From Rugalucina vietnamica (Eukaryota > Mollusca > Bivalvia > Lucinida > Lucinidae): a stretch of 64,000 nt of DNA. A program made the translations under genes and the position numbers. The stretch is from NCBI GenBank assembly GCA_964017185.1, contig OZ024872.1, forward strand, positions 59,079,817 through 59,143,816, given 5' to 3'. How positions within the stretch are numbered: the first letter of the stretch is position 1; every line of letters starts with the position of its first letter. The notes under the pieces are model-generated. The model made no database searches. It worked only from the letters and a program-made list of their open reading frames with translations, and had not been told where the DNA came from. Below are positions 53,589 to 64,000 of this stretch, piece after piece.

Positions 53589-55360
53589 TATATATAGTAC
53601 TAGAACATACGTTTAACCTAGAGAGCAGCTACTGTAAATGCGTAAATCATTAACATTTACATAAAAACAACCGCATTTATACAACTACCATTGAAGGGCC
53701 AGTAATCAATTACAGGGTCTTGGTCAGTTCAACTGTGTCAACCTTATGGTGTCAACCTTATAGTGGTTACTCTAAAAAGGCACATAAGTTGGTTCAATGG
53801 CTAATTTCACATGCAATTGAACGTAAAAAAGAAGAAGAAAACAATTCAGACCATAGCACAGAAAGACCATTCTCTAGTCGTTTCACTAGTATGATACCTG
53901 TATACCTCTTCAACCATCATATCAATTACAACCTTCTTTGGAACGCATGTTGTTCAACAAAAAATCACCGTTCCTTGACTAATCACCTAGGTTCTATCAG
54001 CTTACATTGCCATGCTGACAATTTATGTAACAACTTTCTGATGACGTAGACTGATTGATGTAGAATGCTAAAATGAATGAGATATTAATCGCTGTACTTT
54101 TTACCGTGTTTTTTCTCTTATCTTTTGCAAAATTCTTTACAGGGTGCATATTCTGACAGTTGAATAAATTCGAAGACAAAATGACAATGCCAATGTCAGA
54201 TCGAATGCAACTTTAAGCGGCATCAAATGTGATTTATCACACTCCTACCATATGAATACAGTAGTAATATGTTCCGTTAAAACTTAAAATGTCTAATCGC
54301 TGGTTCCTTCCTTAGAAATAAGCCTGATCAGTGACCCTTTAGATTTGGCAATAGCCAAAGAGAATTACTGTTAATTTTCAACTTCCAAGATGGTAGACAA
54401 CACAAAGACTAGTATTATCCAAATGGGGACAAATACATTAAACGTTGGTTAGAAAATGAATCTAAACCGATAAATTTCTGATTTCTCAGAATACCTTCGC
54501 TGATCTCAAAAGACCAAACGAAAAATATAATCTGCACGATGGATAAACAATCTTTGTAGCTTCTATGTAAAACAGCAAGCGCGATAGCGGAAGTAAAATA
54601 AGTTTACTTATCATTGAATACAACCATGAACGACAACTGCTGAAGAAATCATGTAGGATTGTTCCGGGTGAAAGATAATGATAATCATGTTTAAGACAGA
54701 TAATCATCTTTATTGATGAAAGTGATGATAATAACACACTTGTTAGGATTATTTTGAAACAATAGCACAATTACAATATAACTACTAAGTACAAAGCATC
54801 GCATGTCTTACACAAATTGGTAAAATGCATTGTATACACGGAACACGAAAGAAAACAAGTAGGACAATGGACGGTCTGTATGTCTGGTAAGAAATGTTCC
54901 CTCACGTTCACAAAGAATGTACGTTAAAATCTCCTCGGTTTGAATGTTTTAGCCAAGCTATGGGCACCGGTAGCCATATGCATCGACGGACATTGTTTGT
55001 TCTGAATTGATGGAACGGCTGAGCTTGCAAAAAGTGGCACATAAAGTAGAATGATGAAGTTTATATTATTTGCCCCAACTGATCTTTGGACAACTTGTTT
55101 TTCTATGTCAATTTGAACTCTTAAAACATATCAATCCAACTTAAAATGCAATTTCTATATTGAGTAATGGGATTATTTGAACTGAATTGTCATTCTTCTA
55201 CACTTTATTCGACAGAACACCACTTTCAGCTTTATGTCTGGAAGACAATAAATCATTCTTTGGGTAACTAATTTGTAATACTTGACAATCGTTTTGGCTC
55301 TTCAATAAACCAAGTTCTTGCATTTACTTTCTCCAGTATTGCGTGTATGGTGGATTCACA
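53589..55360. other. No recognisable gene
   Basis: The longest frame (53720-54049) shows no domain or signal that I recognise. No clear repeat structure. Confidence 0.4.
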
Positions 55361-55633
55361 TTACGAAAACATTCCCATGCAATAAACAGAGAATTTTTTC
55401 AGCTTAAAAAAGTGAAAATTTCATTGGAAAATTTTGATATTTTTCTTATTTTTGCTCAAAACATAGATTGTGGGTACACGTAAGAACCGCCTCGCCGAGG
55501 CGGTTCTAACGAGTACCCACAATCTATGTTTTGGAGCAAAAATAAGAAAAATAGGTATACCCCTGCATACCCCAGTTTTACTATATAAAAGTGGGGTTTG
55601 ACGGGGGTATACTTTACACGGGCATGTTTTCAT
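55361..55633. mobile_element. Palindromic foldback family, copy 4 (complete)
   Basis: The outer arms CGAAAACATTCCCATG and CGGGCATGTTTTC are complementary. The inner arms carry TTTTTGCTCAAAACATAGATTG, GTGGGTACACG and AGAACCGCCTCG, mirrored on the right; the centre is a single C between CCTCG and CGAGG. The copy at 63560 is almost the same. No coding content. Confidence 0.75.
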
Positions 55634-55809
55634 GATGATGTATCATTCAGCGTTGACAAGCAAATAAGACATCACAACGATGCTTAATATAACAGAAACA
55701 AACATCATTGTTTTCAGGAGTCGGAAGTAAGAAGTTCGACTATTCGTCTTCCATACGTTTCTAACAAGACCCAATTAATCATTTACTGAAAGGTTAGGGC
55801 TTACGTTTA

Positions 55810-55992
55810 GGTCCTAGACAAGTTCGGTAATCACAGAAAGTCCGATTCTCATGCAGCCACCGAGGTTTCTTCGAGAAAATTTTAGGATGCATGTTCGAAC
55901 TTAGTCACCGAATATGTATTGTTGTATTTTCCAGAAGACAGCTCGGGCACTGAATGCGTATCGTACTTTCTGTGATTAACGAACTTCTGCGA
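55810..55992. repeat. Inverted-repeat hairpin
   Basis: GTTCGGTAATCACAGAAAGT pairs with ACTTTCTGTGATTAACGAAC, enclosing about 130 bases. Confidence 0.6.
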
Positions 55993-56178
55993 ACTTAGAC
56001 AATTTCGATCGGTTTTCGGACCAAGACGAGTTCCATTAAGTTTCTGGACTCTTAAAGTACAAAGTTTTTTTTTAACTTAATCAATTTCAATCAGTTGTGC
56101 GAACTTAGTCAATTTTTCATTTGCTTTCGGATTCTTCAAGTCCGCAAAAAAATTGAAAACTTGGAAAATTTCAGCCCA

Positions 56179-56642
56179 AGCCCTAACCCTTACCCTAACC
56201 CTAGCCCTAACCCTAATCATAGCCCTAACCCTGGTCCTAACCATGGCCCTAGCCCTATCCTAACCCTAGCCCTAACTATAACCCTAACCCTAACCCTTAC
56301 CCTTACCCCAACCCTAGTCCTAACCCTAGCCCTAACCCGGCTAGGCTAGCCTAACCATAATACTAGTCCTAACCCTAGCCCTAATCCTAGCTCCTAACTA
56401 ACTCTAACCCTAATCCTAACCCTAGCCTTAAACCTAACCCTAGCTCTAGCCCTAGCCCTAACCCTAGCCCTCACCCTAGCCCTAGCCCTAACCCTAGCCC
56501 TAACCCTAACCCTAACCCTAACCCTAGCCCTAACCCTAACCCTAGCCCTAACCCTAATCCTAACCCTAACCTTTACTCAAACCCTAACCCTAACCATAAC
56601 CATAACCCTAGCCCTAACCTTAGCCCTAACCCTAACCCTAAT
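56179..56642. repeat. Interstitial telomere-like repeat (CCCTAA/CCCTAG)n
   Basis: About 460 bp of degenerate CCCTAACCCTAGC units lie in a single orientation (TTAGGG on the minus strand). TTAGGG is the telomere repeat of molluscs and vertebrates. Frequent CCCTAG variants and single-copy DNA on both sides show it is interstitial and decayed, not a chromosome end. Confidence 0.85.
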
Positions 56643-56827
56643 CCCAATTCTAATGGGATTTCAAATGTTAAGTCACGATTTAATGACCGTTCTCCGATGA
56701 TATGTATAAACAGTATGCTTACTCTTTCTGATCTATTTGACAAGACATTCTCATTATGATTCAAAGGGACATAGGTCAAGGATGCGGAAGTTCCCGAAAA
56801 GTATTTCTACATGAAAGCCCCTGGCCG

Positions 56828-57256
56828 GGCGATGTGTGTTTTATAGATTGTAGACATGTATTGGAGTCTTGGAGTGGAGTCCTAGACTTGAGAACTGGAG
56901 TGAACACATGGGGTATAGCGTTGGAGAGAAAACTTGGAGAGTAACAGAAAAGCCAATTGAGACAAATCCAGAAAATACGTTAGGAAATAGAAAGAAAAAA
57001 TCGAATACGAATGTAAATTTCTTAGCATATTATCCTTTGTTGAAACAGATTGAATAATCTAAGTTTTGGATATACCGAAATGTACATGGAGTATTATGCT
57101 AAGACATTTACACCCATATCAAAAACATGTTTTTGTTTTATAAATAATAACTTGCTTTATCTGAATCAAGTATTTTGTTCCACTCAAAGGTTCCACTCCA
57201 CGAATCCGCTCCAAACCTCCAATCCATTACTCCAATCCATAAAATACACAGTGTCT
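56828..57256. mobile_element. TGGAGT-motif miniature element, copy A
   Basis: Inverted ends GGCGATGTGTGTTTTATAG and CCATAAAATACACAGTGTC match imperfectly. CCTGGCCG flanks both sides (56820-56827 and 57257-57264), a candidate 8-bp target duplication. TGGAGT-type motifs occur at the left and CTCCA-type at the right, and the interior shares TTCTTAGCATA...AAACAGATT with copy B. An 8-bp duplication suggests hAT-like transposition, though the terminal bases do not match the hAT consensus. Confidence 0.65.
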
Positions 57257-57868
57257 CCTGGCCGTCAGCAAAGCAAGAACTGTTCATCTTCAACATAAAA
57301 CTATCAAATAGTTTACAATAAGGGAGTGGTAGAATGGGGTCGCATTTCGACTAGATATTTTAAAATGATTAGTAATAATAAAAAATACAAACTTGCTGAT
57401 AGTTCGTGGTTGTGCCAGACTATATATATTTATTATGATTAAACTATTCTGCCACCATATGTTAAGTAATTCCTGTAAAGAATATTTTGGCAAAACAATT
57501 TCATAAAATAACGAAACGTAATCACTTTTTAATTCAACCTAGATTTCCAGACATATTTAAATGATCCTGGAAATATGGTGCATATTATTTTCGGAGCAAT
57601 TCGTGGGAGCATTGGGAATTATTATCTGTAATAAACTTCCATAAGACAGCATGATGCTAACTGGGTGTCTATAAAAGATCAAGAATTCATTTTATAGAGA
57701 CTAAATTCATGTGCTCAGTTTACTTTTTTCGGTGGATGAGGATATTTTGTGAATTTGTAACGCAGGGCTTTGTCTTTGAGTGCCATAATTATGTTTAAAA
57801 AGAAAAACGAAAGATAAAAAAGACCAAGATTTAGGACAATCAGAACAATATAAGCTCAGCTTTAAGGT
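57257..57868. other. No recognisable feature
   Basis: AT-rich, with no supported gene or repeat. Confidence 0.4.
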
Positions 57869-59702
57869 GGCGTCATACCTAGCCGATTTTGACACACGAT
57901 GGCCACACGAATATGAAATTTTCAATTTCGCGCGATTTTCTTCACGAATTTGGTTAAAAGCCAATATTGAGCCGACGTATACACGAAGCCTACCGATGTT
58001 TACACGATGGACACACGATGGACACATGAATGGCTCACGATTATACCCGAAGCACTCGCGAAGACATAGGAACTGGTAGTTTTGCATACGATGTTGTTGC
58101 GAAGGCCTCACGATGGCTTCACGATGGCCTGACGACATCGTGTTAGGTAAAATGTATTGCCGAATGTGTCCCGAAGGCATCACGTGACTACCCGATGTTA
58201 TGTAAAAAAGCAAATTAAATAAATGTGGGTTGAGCATTGATATAATATCTCATTCTTAACCACAATTAGTTATATATGTATACTATGTAGGGGCATTGTG
58301 TATTTTATGGGTTGAAGTCAAGGCTTAGAGTCTTGGAGTGATCATGGACTGCCGTATTGGAGTGGATTCTTGAAGTGGAACCATGGAGAGAAAGTTGAAA
58401 GTGGAACAGGAAATGCAAGTAAATACTTTTTAAGAATACAAAGAAACTTTCAGATATGGGTGTTAATTTCTTAGCATAACCATCCCATGTTTAAACAGAT
58501 TATGTAAGATAAGGATCTACCATTATATATCATGAATGGTGTGCTAAGACATTAACAGTCATATCCAAAATAAATTTCTATATGTCAGAATTAACTGGCT
58601 TTGTTTTGATTTAGTTGTCTGCTCCACTCCACAGTCAGTTCAACTCCAATCCATGACAAAAAGACTCCAGTCCATAAAAAACACGGTGCCTACTTACACT
58701 GTAGGCTTGTGGCTGAACGAGCCCCAGTTTCATTTGCATGCAAACATGGTCTCTTTTTTTAGAAAGCATTTAATTTGTATTTGCTTTCGTTGTTGGCGTC
58801 CATAGAAGTAAGTTAATTAATATCAGTTACTTTACAACACTGTTCAAGCTTCATGGTGACAGTTTGGTAGTACTTTAAATCCATCTTTCGCATGAAACTG
58901 ACACAAAACCGTTCTTGAGTCAGTAGTTAAAAGGGTACTAGTCTACTAGAAAGAAAAACCGGGCGCTGCTTGAAAGACAGAGTAATAAACAAACCAAATA
59001 CCTGTAAGAGATAGTGTTGCTCCTTCGGGAGTTTTTTTTGTCATGCTCCAGCTGCATGTGTTGCAGTCTTCTTTTTCCTAATTGTTTTTCTTCGAAATAC
59101 GCCACGATTTAACAGTATTCCACTTGAGGCTTCTGAGAAAAATGTTGTGTGGGTGCTGATTTTTTATTTTTTGTATGTCCACTTTACCCCGGGAAATATA
59201 AGAACATTTTTGTTAATATCGTGTTTCCATCCTGATGCCATCGTGTTCCAGATTTTTCAAATACGATGTTTATACGATGGCGTCGCGAAGGCCACACGAT
59301 GTCGTGTTGCCTTCCTAACACAATCGGGGAGCATCGTGTGCCCCTCGTATTGCCTTCGTGTAGCAAAACCTAGCCGATGGTGCCGATGACTACACGACAT
59401 AAGTACGATGTAGTCCCGATGTGATAAGATGGTCTCACGATGGCTTTGCGAAGGCCAAGATGTACTCGCGAATTCAACACGAAATTGAACCATCGTGTGT
59501 CCTTCCTGTATTTTTTTGGCATGTCAAAGATTTTGATGCCGCTCGCGATGGTGATGCCGAAGGCTTAAAACATCTCCCGATGGACATACGATGAGTAACG
59601 ATGCACTTACGAATGGCCCGATGTCTTCACGATCCCCGCCGAAATTGAAACTTTTCATAATCGTGTGTCCATCGCGTGTTAACATCGGCTAGGTATGACG
59701 CC
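57869..59702. mobile_element. Terminal-inverted-repeat element made of an 11-bp-phased ACGATGGCC array
   Basis: A perfect 19-bp inverted repeat, GGCGTCATACCTAGCCGAT, bounds the element (57869-57887 and 59684-59702). Inside both ends are degenerate copies of ACGATGGCCAC, with CG mostly 11 bp apart (57889-58200 and 59225-59680) and both orientations in the right cluster. A second internal copy of CCTAGCCGAT is near 59368. Copy B of the TGGAGT family is nested inside. The target duplication could not be resolved. No transposase is present. Confidence 0.8.
58292..58690. mobile_element. TGGAGT-motif miniature element, copy B (nested)
   Basis: Inverted ends GGCATTGTGTATTTTATGG and CCATAAAAAACACGGTGCC. 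The subterminal motifs and core (TTAATTTCTTAGCATAACC) are shared with copy A. It interrupts the 57869-59702 element. Confidence 0.65.
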
Positions 59703-59935
59703 TACATTTTAAACCGAAACTGAAACCAAGGACCGTTTTTGCACTAACGTTCTAGGCGGATGATACCACGCTGGGAAAGAGCTAGTAATGTTGATTTTCA
59801 TATGTCCTGTTAATTTTTTGTATCTTGCATTGTCTATTCTTTACTGCCTGATATCTGAAGAATCTCTATGGATAAGATGGGAAAAGTCCCTAAAAGCCTA
59901 ATACCGAGGGGCTAACTTTTAAAACACGTAGTTTA

Positions 59936-60705
59936 AGCAAATTGTTTAAAATTTATTATTAGGTTTATATGTAAATTGTATAAAAATGGATAAAGCATCC
60001 GTCCTCAGTGTAAATAGGTGGAGATAACTCTTGGTTTTTGTACCTACCCAAATATTTACTATTTTTCATATTGCTAAAATTCATAGGACAAAAATATAGT
60101 TTTCTATGTATTTTTCTGCAATTTTGTGCTGAAAATCGAAACAAAATGGATGTTGTCGACATAAACAGGTTTTTGTTTTGTTGTTATTGCGCATGCGCAT
60201 CATTGGACCCTGCTGAGAATTTTGTTTCCGACTGGAAATTAAAACATGGGGACCATTACTATTTTTTGTTTTGAAGATCCCCCCCTAGACCCAACAAATC
60301 TTTTTTGCTGGAAACACCTAATATATATTTACAAGATATATGTCGGCGAGAAGCTGGGAACGATGTTCACCAGACCGTGGAACATAAGTATTTAAGTGTG
60401 ATTGGTAGCAGAATGACTTTAAACATGTTCCAATGATGCGCATGCGCAATAACAACAAAGCCAAAACTGGATTATATCGTCAACATTAATTTTGCTTTGG
60501 TTTATAGAAAAATCTTGCAGTCAAACACATAGGAAACTATAGTTTCGCTCCATGAACATAAGCTGTGTAAGAAATTCTAAATATTTGGAAAGGCACAAAC
60601 AATCAAGAGTTATCTCTATCTGTTTGCACTTGGGAACGCTGCCAAATTCATTTCTGTACAATTTACATTAATTTATATTCAATAATACAGTTTAAAAGTT
60701 TGCTT
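59936..60705. mobile_element. Foldback element with TGCGCATGCGCA motifs
   Basis: The left arm (59936-60215) and right arm (60430-60705) match inverted over about 270 bp, for example GAGATAACTCTTG against CAAGAGTTATCTC. The inner arm ends carry TTGCGCATGCGCATCATTGG and its complement. The motif fits the NRF-1 consensus. No coding content. Confidence 0.7.
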
Positions 60706-61211
60706 TAATTACGTGTTTTCGTGTTTCAGAAATTTACCCAACGACTTTTAAGCTTTTAAGGCTAGGGCTAGGGTCAGGCAATAGATCTCCTTTAATATTG
60801 ATTAATTCCTGGCCCTGGTATTCTTACTCACTACCATAAGACGAGAGTAACTGATCGCTGTACATATCATTGATGCCAACAACCAGCATTCTTGGAGGTC
60901 TACGTGTAGTTGCGTCCATCTTATGTCAAGCCCTGATTAGCCCACCGTATTGTAGTTTATAACCTTGATGCTCCCGAGATTTAATCAAGATAAAAGCAGT
61001 AATAAGCATACTCGACTTTACTCTTGAAGATACGAGATTTCAATAAATGATTAATTAATATCAATCCTCTCTCCCTAAGGACGTTATTACGTTACACCAG
61101 TTTCTTTAGCTGCACGCAAATTGCTCATGAGTCAGTAGGTAAAGCCGACGCCCAGGCATATACACAAAACATTCCGGGCTGAGCATTTCAAATGGAAAGG
61201 TTTATCATCAG
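60706..61211. other. No recognisable gene
   Basis: Contains one short GGCTAGGGCTAGGGTC stretch reminiscent of the interstitial telomere-like tract, but only two units long. Confidence 0.4.
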
Positions 61212-61343
61212 GAAAACATGTCCGTATATTGAATACCCCCTTAAACCCCACTTTTATGTAGTAAAACTGGGGTGGGCGGGGTATACCTTTTTTCTTATTT
61301 TTACCCCAAAACATAGAGTGTGGGTACTCGTTAGAACCGCCTC
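61212..61343 (-). mobile_element. Palindromic foldback family, copy 5 (one arm, inverted)
   Basis: GGAAAACATGTCCG, AACCCCACTTTTATG, AAAACATAGAGTGTGGGTAC and AGAACCGCCTCGG form one arm only, ending at the palindrome centre. Confidence 0.6.
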
Positions 61344-61519
61344 GGTTATTTCATAGCTTGTTTTATCAACGTACATAATACAACGTACAAAGTAAGAATA
61401 GAAGGCACAGGAAACGATATTATCAAATCAAATTCCCAACTTAGACACCAGTCGGGAAAGAAATTCTGCACAGAACACCATAAAAGATTTTTTAACATGC
61501 ATGAAAAACAAGATACTTG

Positions 61520-61667
61520 CTCTTAACTGATTTTGCTTCAAGTGCAGGTTTTAGGAGAACCACATTTTGGGCGATCGTTTAACATGACCTTCGGCTCATG
61601 ATCATAATGAAAAATCATTGAAAGTGTGACTTAAAACCATGCATTTGAAGCAAAAATCAGTTAATTA
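61520..61667. repeat. Small inverted-repeat hairpin
   Basis: AACTGATTTTGCTTCAAGTGC pairs imperfectly with GCATTTGAAGCAAAAATCAGTT across about 75 bases. Confidence 0.6.
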
Positions 61668-62716
61668 TTTATAACGAATGGTTCCACAAATGACTAAAAG
61701 TAATACAGTTGAAAGATCGTAAAAGGAATCTTATTAGTTGCTTCTGTGGTTTATGTAATTCAAACTCAGATTAAATGCTAGCTAAAACAATAAATTTTAA
61801 ACAAATTAAAGTAAAGAACGATAAACTAAGTTAAACGAACTGACTTAACAATGGATTTTATTTAAAAGCACTTAAAGGAAAACATGTTTCCAGATTGAGT
61901 AAAGTCATATTGTAATACATGTTGTGTCTGTTTATGATGTATACAGCAGGTATCGTTCAGAGGCGATACTTCTTTTGTGGTTCTAATTATTATACATTTT
62001 GGTGTTGAATCTTTGTGCTGTTTGCACCTTATGTACGTTTTCATATTTCAAGTTCGGGTAACTGAGTGGCCACCTGTTGGATAATAACTGATCACTCGGC
62101 TTACGATATGTTTTCTAAGTATAAGTTACCTAAGTGTTAATTAAGTTTTTTTTCCCCACCTTTGGTTTTGAAGTGGGAATTTCTTTCTGATTGCCCCATT
62201 TCCTGATAATTGCCTTCTTTTTACCTTTTTCAATATTCCTCATGGCGTTTCTTCAATACTGACCAAAATTTCGTTAACCTCAAAACACAAAAAGACAGCA
62301 CCTTTCACAAAGTAGATGTAATTCTGTGTACGGTAGCCAGCCGACACCACAACTGAGGTTGTGACATCTAACCTACCTTTATTCCAAGGCGGTTCTGCTG
62401 TTTTTAATAGCTATCACGTTGTCTGTTCGTTTTGTCTCTCTCTCTGTCATCATCGCTATATTTTGTGTTGATTCTAGTCGAAAAACGTACTTGCTGGGAA
62501 AGAGTTTGCCATCTTGCTCTTCCTACGTCTTTTAATATTTAGTGATTTGTATTGCAATTCCATTCCCGCCTGGTGTTTATCTCGGTCGGGGTTCTAAAAA
62601 CTGGATAGACTCCTGGTCTTTCCACCCTTACTTTGTTTGGCAGAAAGAATGTTTTGTGTGCATGTTAGAAATCGAAACCAAAGCTTATTGTGTACTTTCG
62701 AGCAAAACATTGCAAG
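61668..62716. other. No recognisable gene
   Basis: No supported gene or repeat; AT-rich. Confidence 0.4.
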
Positions 62717-62985
62717 CGGCCCCCGTGGCCGAGCGGTTAAGAGCGCTGTTTCTTAATCACTCGATCATCTCACCGCTGTGTCTGATGTGGGTTCGAGCCC
62801 CGCTCTGGCCACATGTGAGACAAGCCAAGTTCTGCTCGCGGGTGTGCCAGGTGGTTTTTCTCGGGGTTCTCCCGTTTTCGCCCACCTACTGATTGGCCCG
62901 TGCTGAAATAACCTTGAAAGGGCCGTAAAACTGAATTAAAACAAAACCAACAACAACAAAAAAAAAAAAAAAAAAAAAAAACATT
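62717..62985 (+). mobile_element. Class II tRNA (Leu/Ser)-derived SINE with poly(A) tail
   Basis: The head CCGTGGCCGAGCGGTTAAG (box A) with a long variable-arm-like stretch and GTGGGTTCGAGCCCC (box B) resembles tRNA-Leu or tRNA-Ser. The body has GACAAGCCAAGTTCTGCTCG and TTTTTCTCGGGGTTCTCCCG, and it ends GGGCCGTAAAACTGAATTAA followed by an A tract. Partial copies are at 43828-44240. It would depend on a LINE for movement. Confidence 0.8.
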
Positions 62986-63559
62986 GCAATTGTCTTGCCC
63001 ATTATGATATACTGTTTAGACTTTCAATAAGCTACTATTATAGTTAGTTCACACGTGGTGTGTGGCATGATTTATATATTCGGAGCGTCGGCTTTAATTA
63101 TGAATAAGTTTTTTATTGAAAGCCAGGACCCCGAGTATTTATGCGAGATAAGGACATCTCTCATATGACTGTGGAAGATAGTTTTTATGACCTGAGGTTT
63201 CCATGCATAATTTATTATGGTATCGTTTTGCCTGATTCAGAAAGGAGAGAAAAGGTAGGCTAAAGCCGGGGCAATATGACAATATTTTTAAATATATACA
63301 ACGTTAAAACTCCAAAGATATTTTGCAGTACGAATTTGGGGAAAATAGTAAAGATGATTTTAGTTGCCCCTACTCGTACATGTAATTCGTAATGTGCAGA
63401 ATTCAAATTGGGGGGTATCTTAACCGATTTGACTAAACGAAAACACTTTACTACTTTTTAACGAAAAGGTTTTCTTCGTCTGTCGAGTCTGTGTATTGCT
63501 TTGCCCAAGACTCCGTCGGTAGTTTGTGTGGTGCTTGATGTATAACTCCTGTTTCATAA
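62986..63559. other. No recognisable feature
   Basis: AT-rich, with no supported gene or repeat. Confidence 0.4.
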
Positions 63560-63830
63560 CGAAAACTTGCCCATGTAATATACAGAGATTTTTTTTAGCT
63601 TTAAAAATTGAAAATTTTCAGCTGAAAAAGTTTGATATGTTTCTTATTTTTGCTCAAAACATAGATTGTGTGTACACGTTAGAACCGCCTCGCCGAGGCG
63701 GTTCTAACGAGTACCCACAATCTATGTTTTGGAGCAAAAATAAGAAAAATAGGTATACCCTTGCATACCCCAGTTTTACTATATAAAAGTGGGGTTTGAC
63801 GGGGTATTCTTTACACGGACATGTTTGCCT
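63560..63830. mobile_element. Palindromic foldback family, copy 6 (complete)
   Basis: Same organisation as 55361-55633. The central palindrome GTTAGAACCGCCTCG-C and its complement (63678-63708) is perfect over 15-bp arms. Confidence 0.75.
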
Positions 63831-64000
63831 GATGTATAAGCAAATACTACAGCCTAATTAAGAATGCACTACTTATAATTGGAAGGCATGGCAATATACT
63901 AATTATGTCAAGTATTCAATCAACAACACTTCTTTGTGTTGCGGCCACTGATTGGCACTTGGTTTTCCACTACGATGCTCTACCCTAGATGTGGCATGGG
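63831..64000. other. No recognisable feature at the window end
   Basis: No gene or repeat that I can support. Confidence 0.4.

Noticed and set aside
53720..54049. 109-residue open frame as a host gene
   Set aside because: No domain, signal peptide or codon pattern supports it.
56095..56349. Open frames with NPSPNPN or LTLTLT repeats
   Set aside because: They are translations of the telomere-like repeat.
56179..56642. True chromosome end
   Set aside because: The repeat is degenerate and is followed by more than 7 kb of ordinary sequence.

Overview
The window looks like transposon-dense, AT-rich intergenic DNA from an animal genome, most likely a mollusc and probably a bivalve. The evidence is tRNA-derived SINEs, Helitron-like elements with internal tandem units, many TA-flanked mariner-type miniature elements, a Ty3/gypsy element with an unusual pol order, L1/Tx1-like and CR1/Jockey/L2-like LINEs, and TTAGGG-type interstitial repeats. 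The organism call is inference. I find no convincing host gene: every recognisable protein belongs to a retroelement.

Layout. 0-5.7 kb holds an 11-bp-period motif array (321-830), a foldback repeat, two tRNA-derived SINEs and a TA-flanked element (4193-4788). 5.76-12.3 kb is a complete-length LTR retrotransposon with near-identical LTRs and a 4-bp target duplication. Its gag-protease frame ends on a canonical -1 slippery heptamer; pol runs integrase before reverse transcriptase and carries deletions in RT and RNase H. It sits in one arm of an older foldback repeat (5615-5760 plus 12305-12631).

13.3-28.2 kb is one nested structure. A tandem-unit repeat of about 178 bp is interrupted by a 5'-truncated LINE (13561-14665) and by a very large foldback element (14844-27778). 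The foldback has 18-bp perfect terminal inverted repeats, a TAT target duplication and arms of about 2 kb that meet almost without a loop. Exactly at its centre lies an almost intact 6.8-kb L1/Tx1-like LINE on the minus strand (17901-24692). One arm also carries a mariner-type miniature element and the other a Helentron-like element.

28-46.7 kb is a mosaic of Helitron-like elements, a 3-kb foldback (34938-37961), other inverted-repeat elements, a decayed LINE and SINE fragments. 46.7-64 kb contains two more terminal-inverted-repeat elements built from motif arrays phased to the DNA helix (50941-52146 at 10 bp, 57869-59702 at 11 bp), two mariner-type elements, a telomere-like interstitial tract (56179-56642), a TGGAGT-motif miniature family in two copies and several foldbacks. 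A palindromic foldback family with a GCCTCG/CGAGGC centre recurs at least six times from 37.4 kb onward.

The genes present serve retrotransposition: gag, protease, integrase and RT of the LTR element, and ORF1 plus endonuclease/RT of the LINE. The miniature elements encode nothing recognisable and would depend on transposases or Rep-helicases from elsewhere. The most unusual signals are the helically phased CpG-motif arrays and the near-perfect 4-kb palindrome with a LINE at its exact centre.
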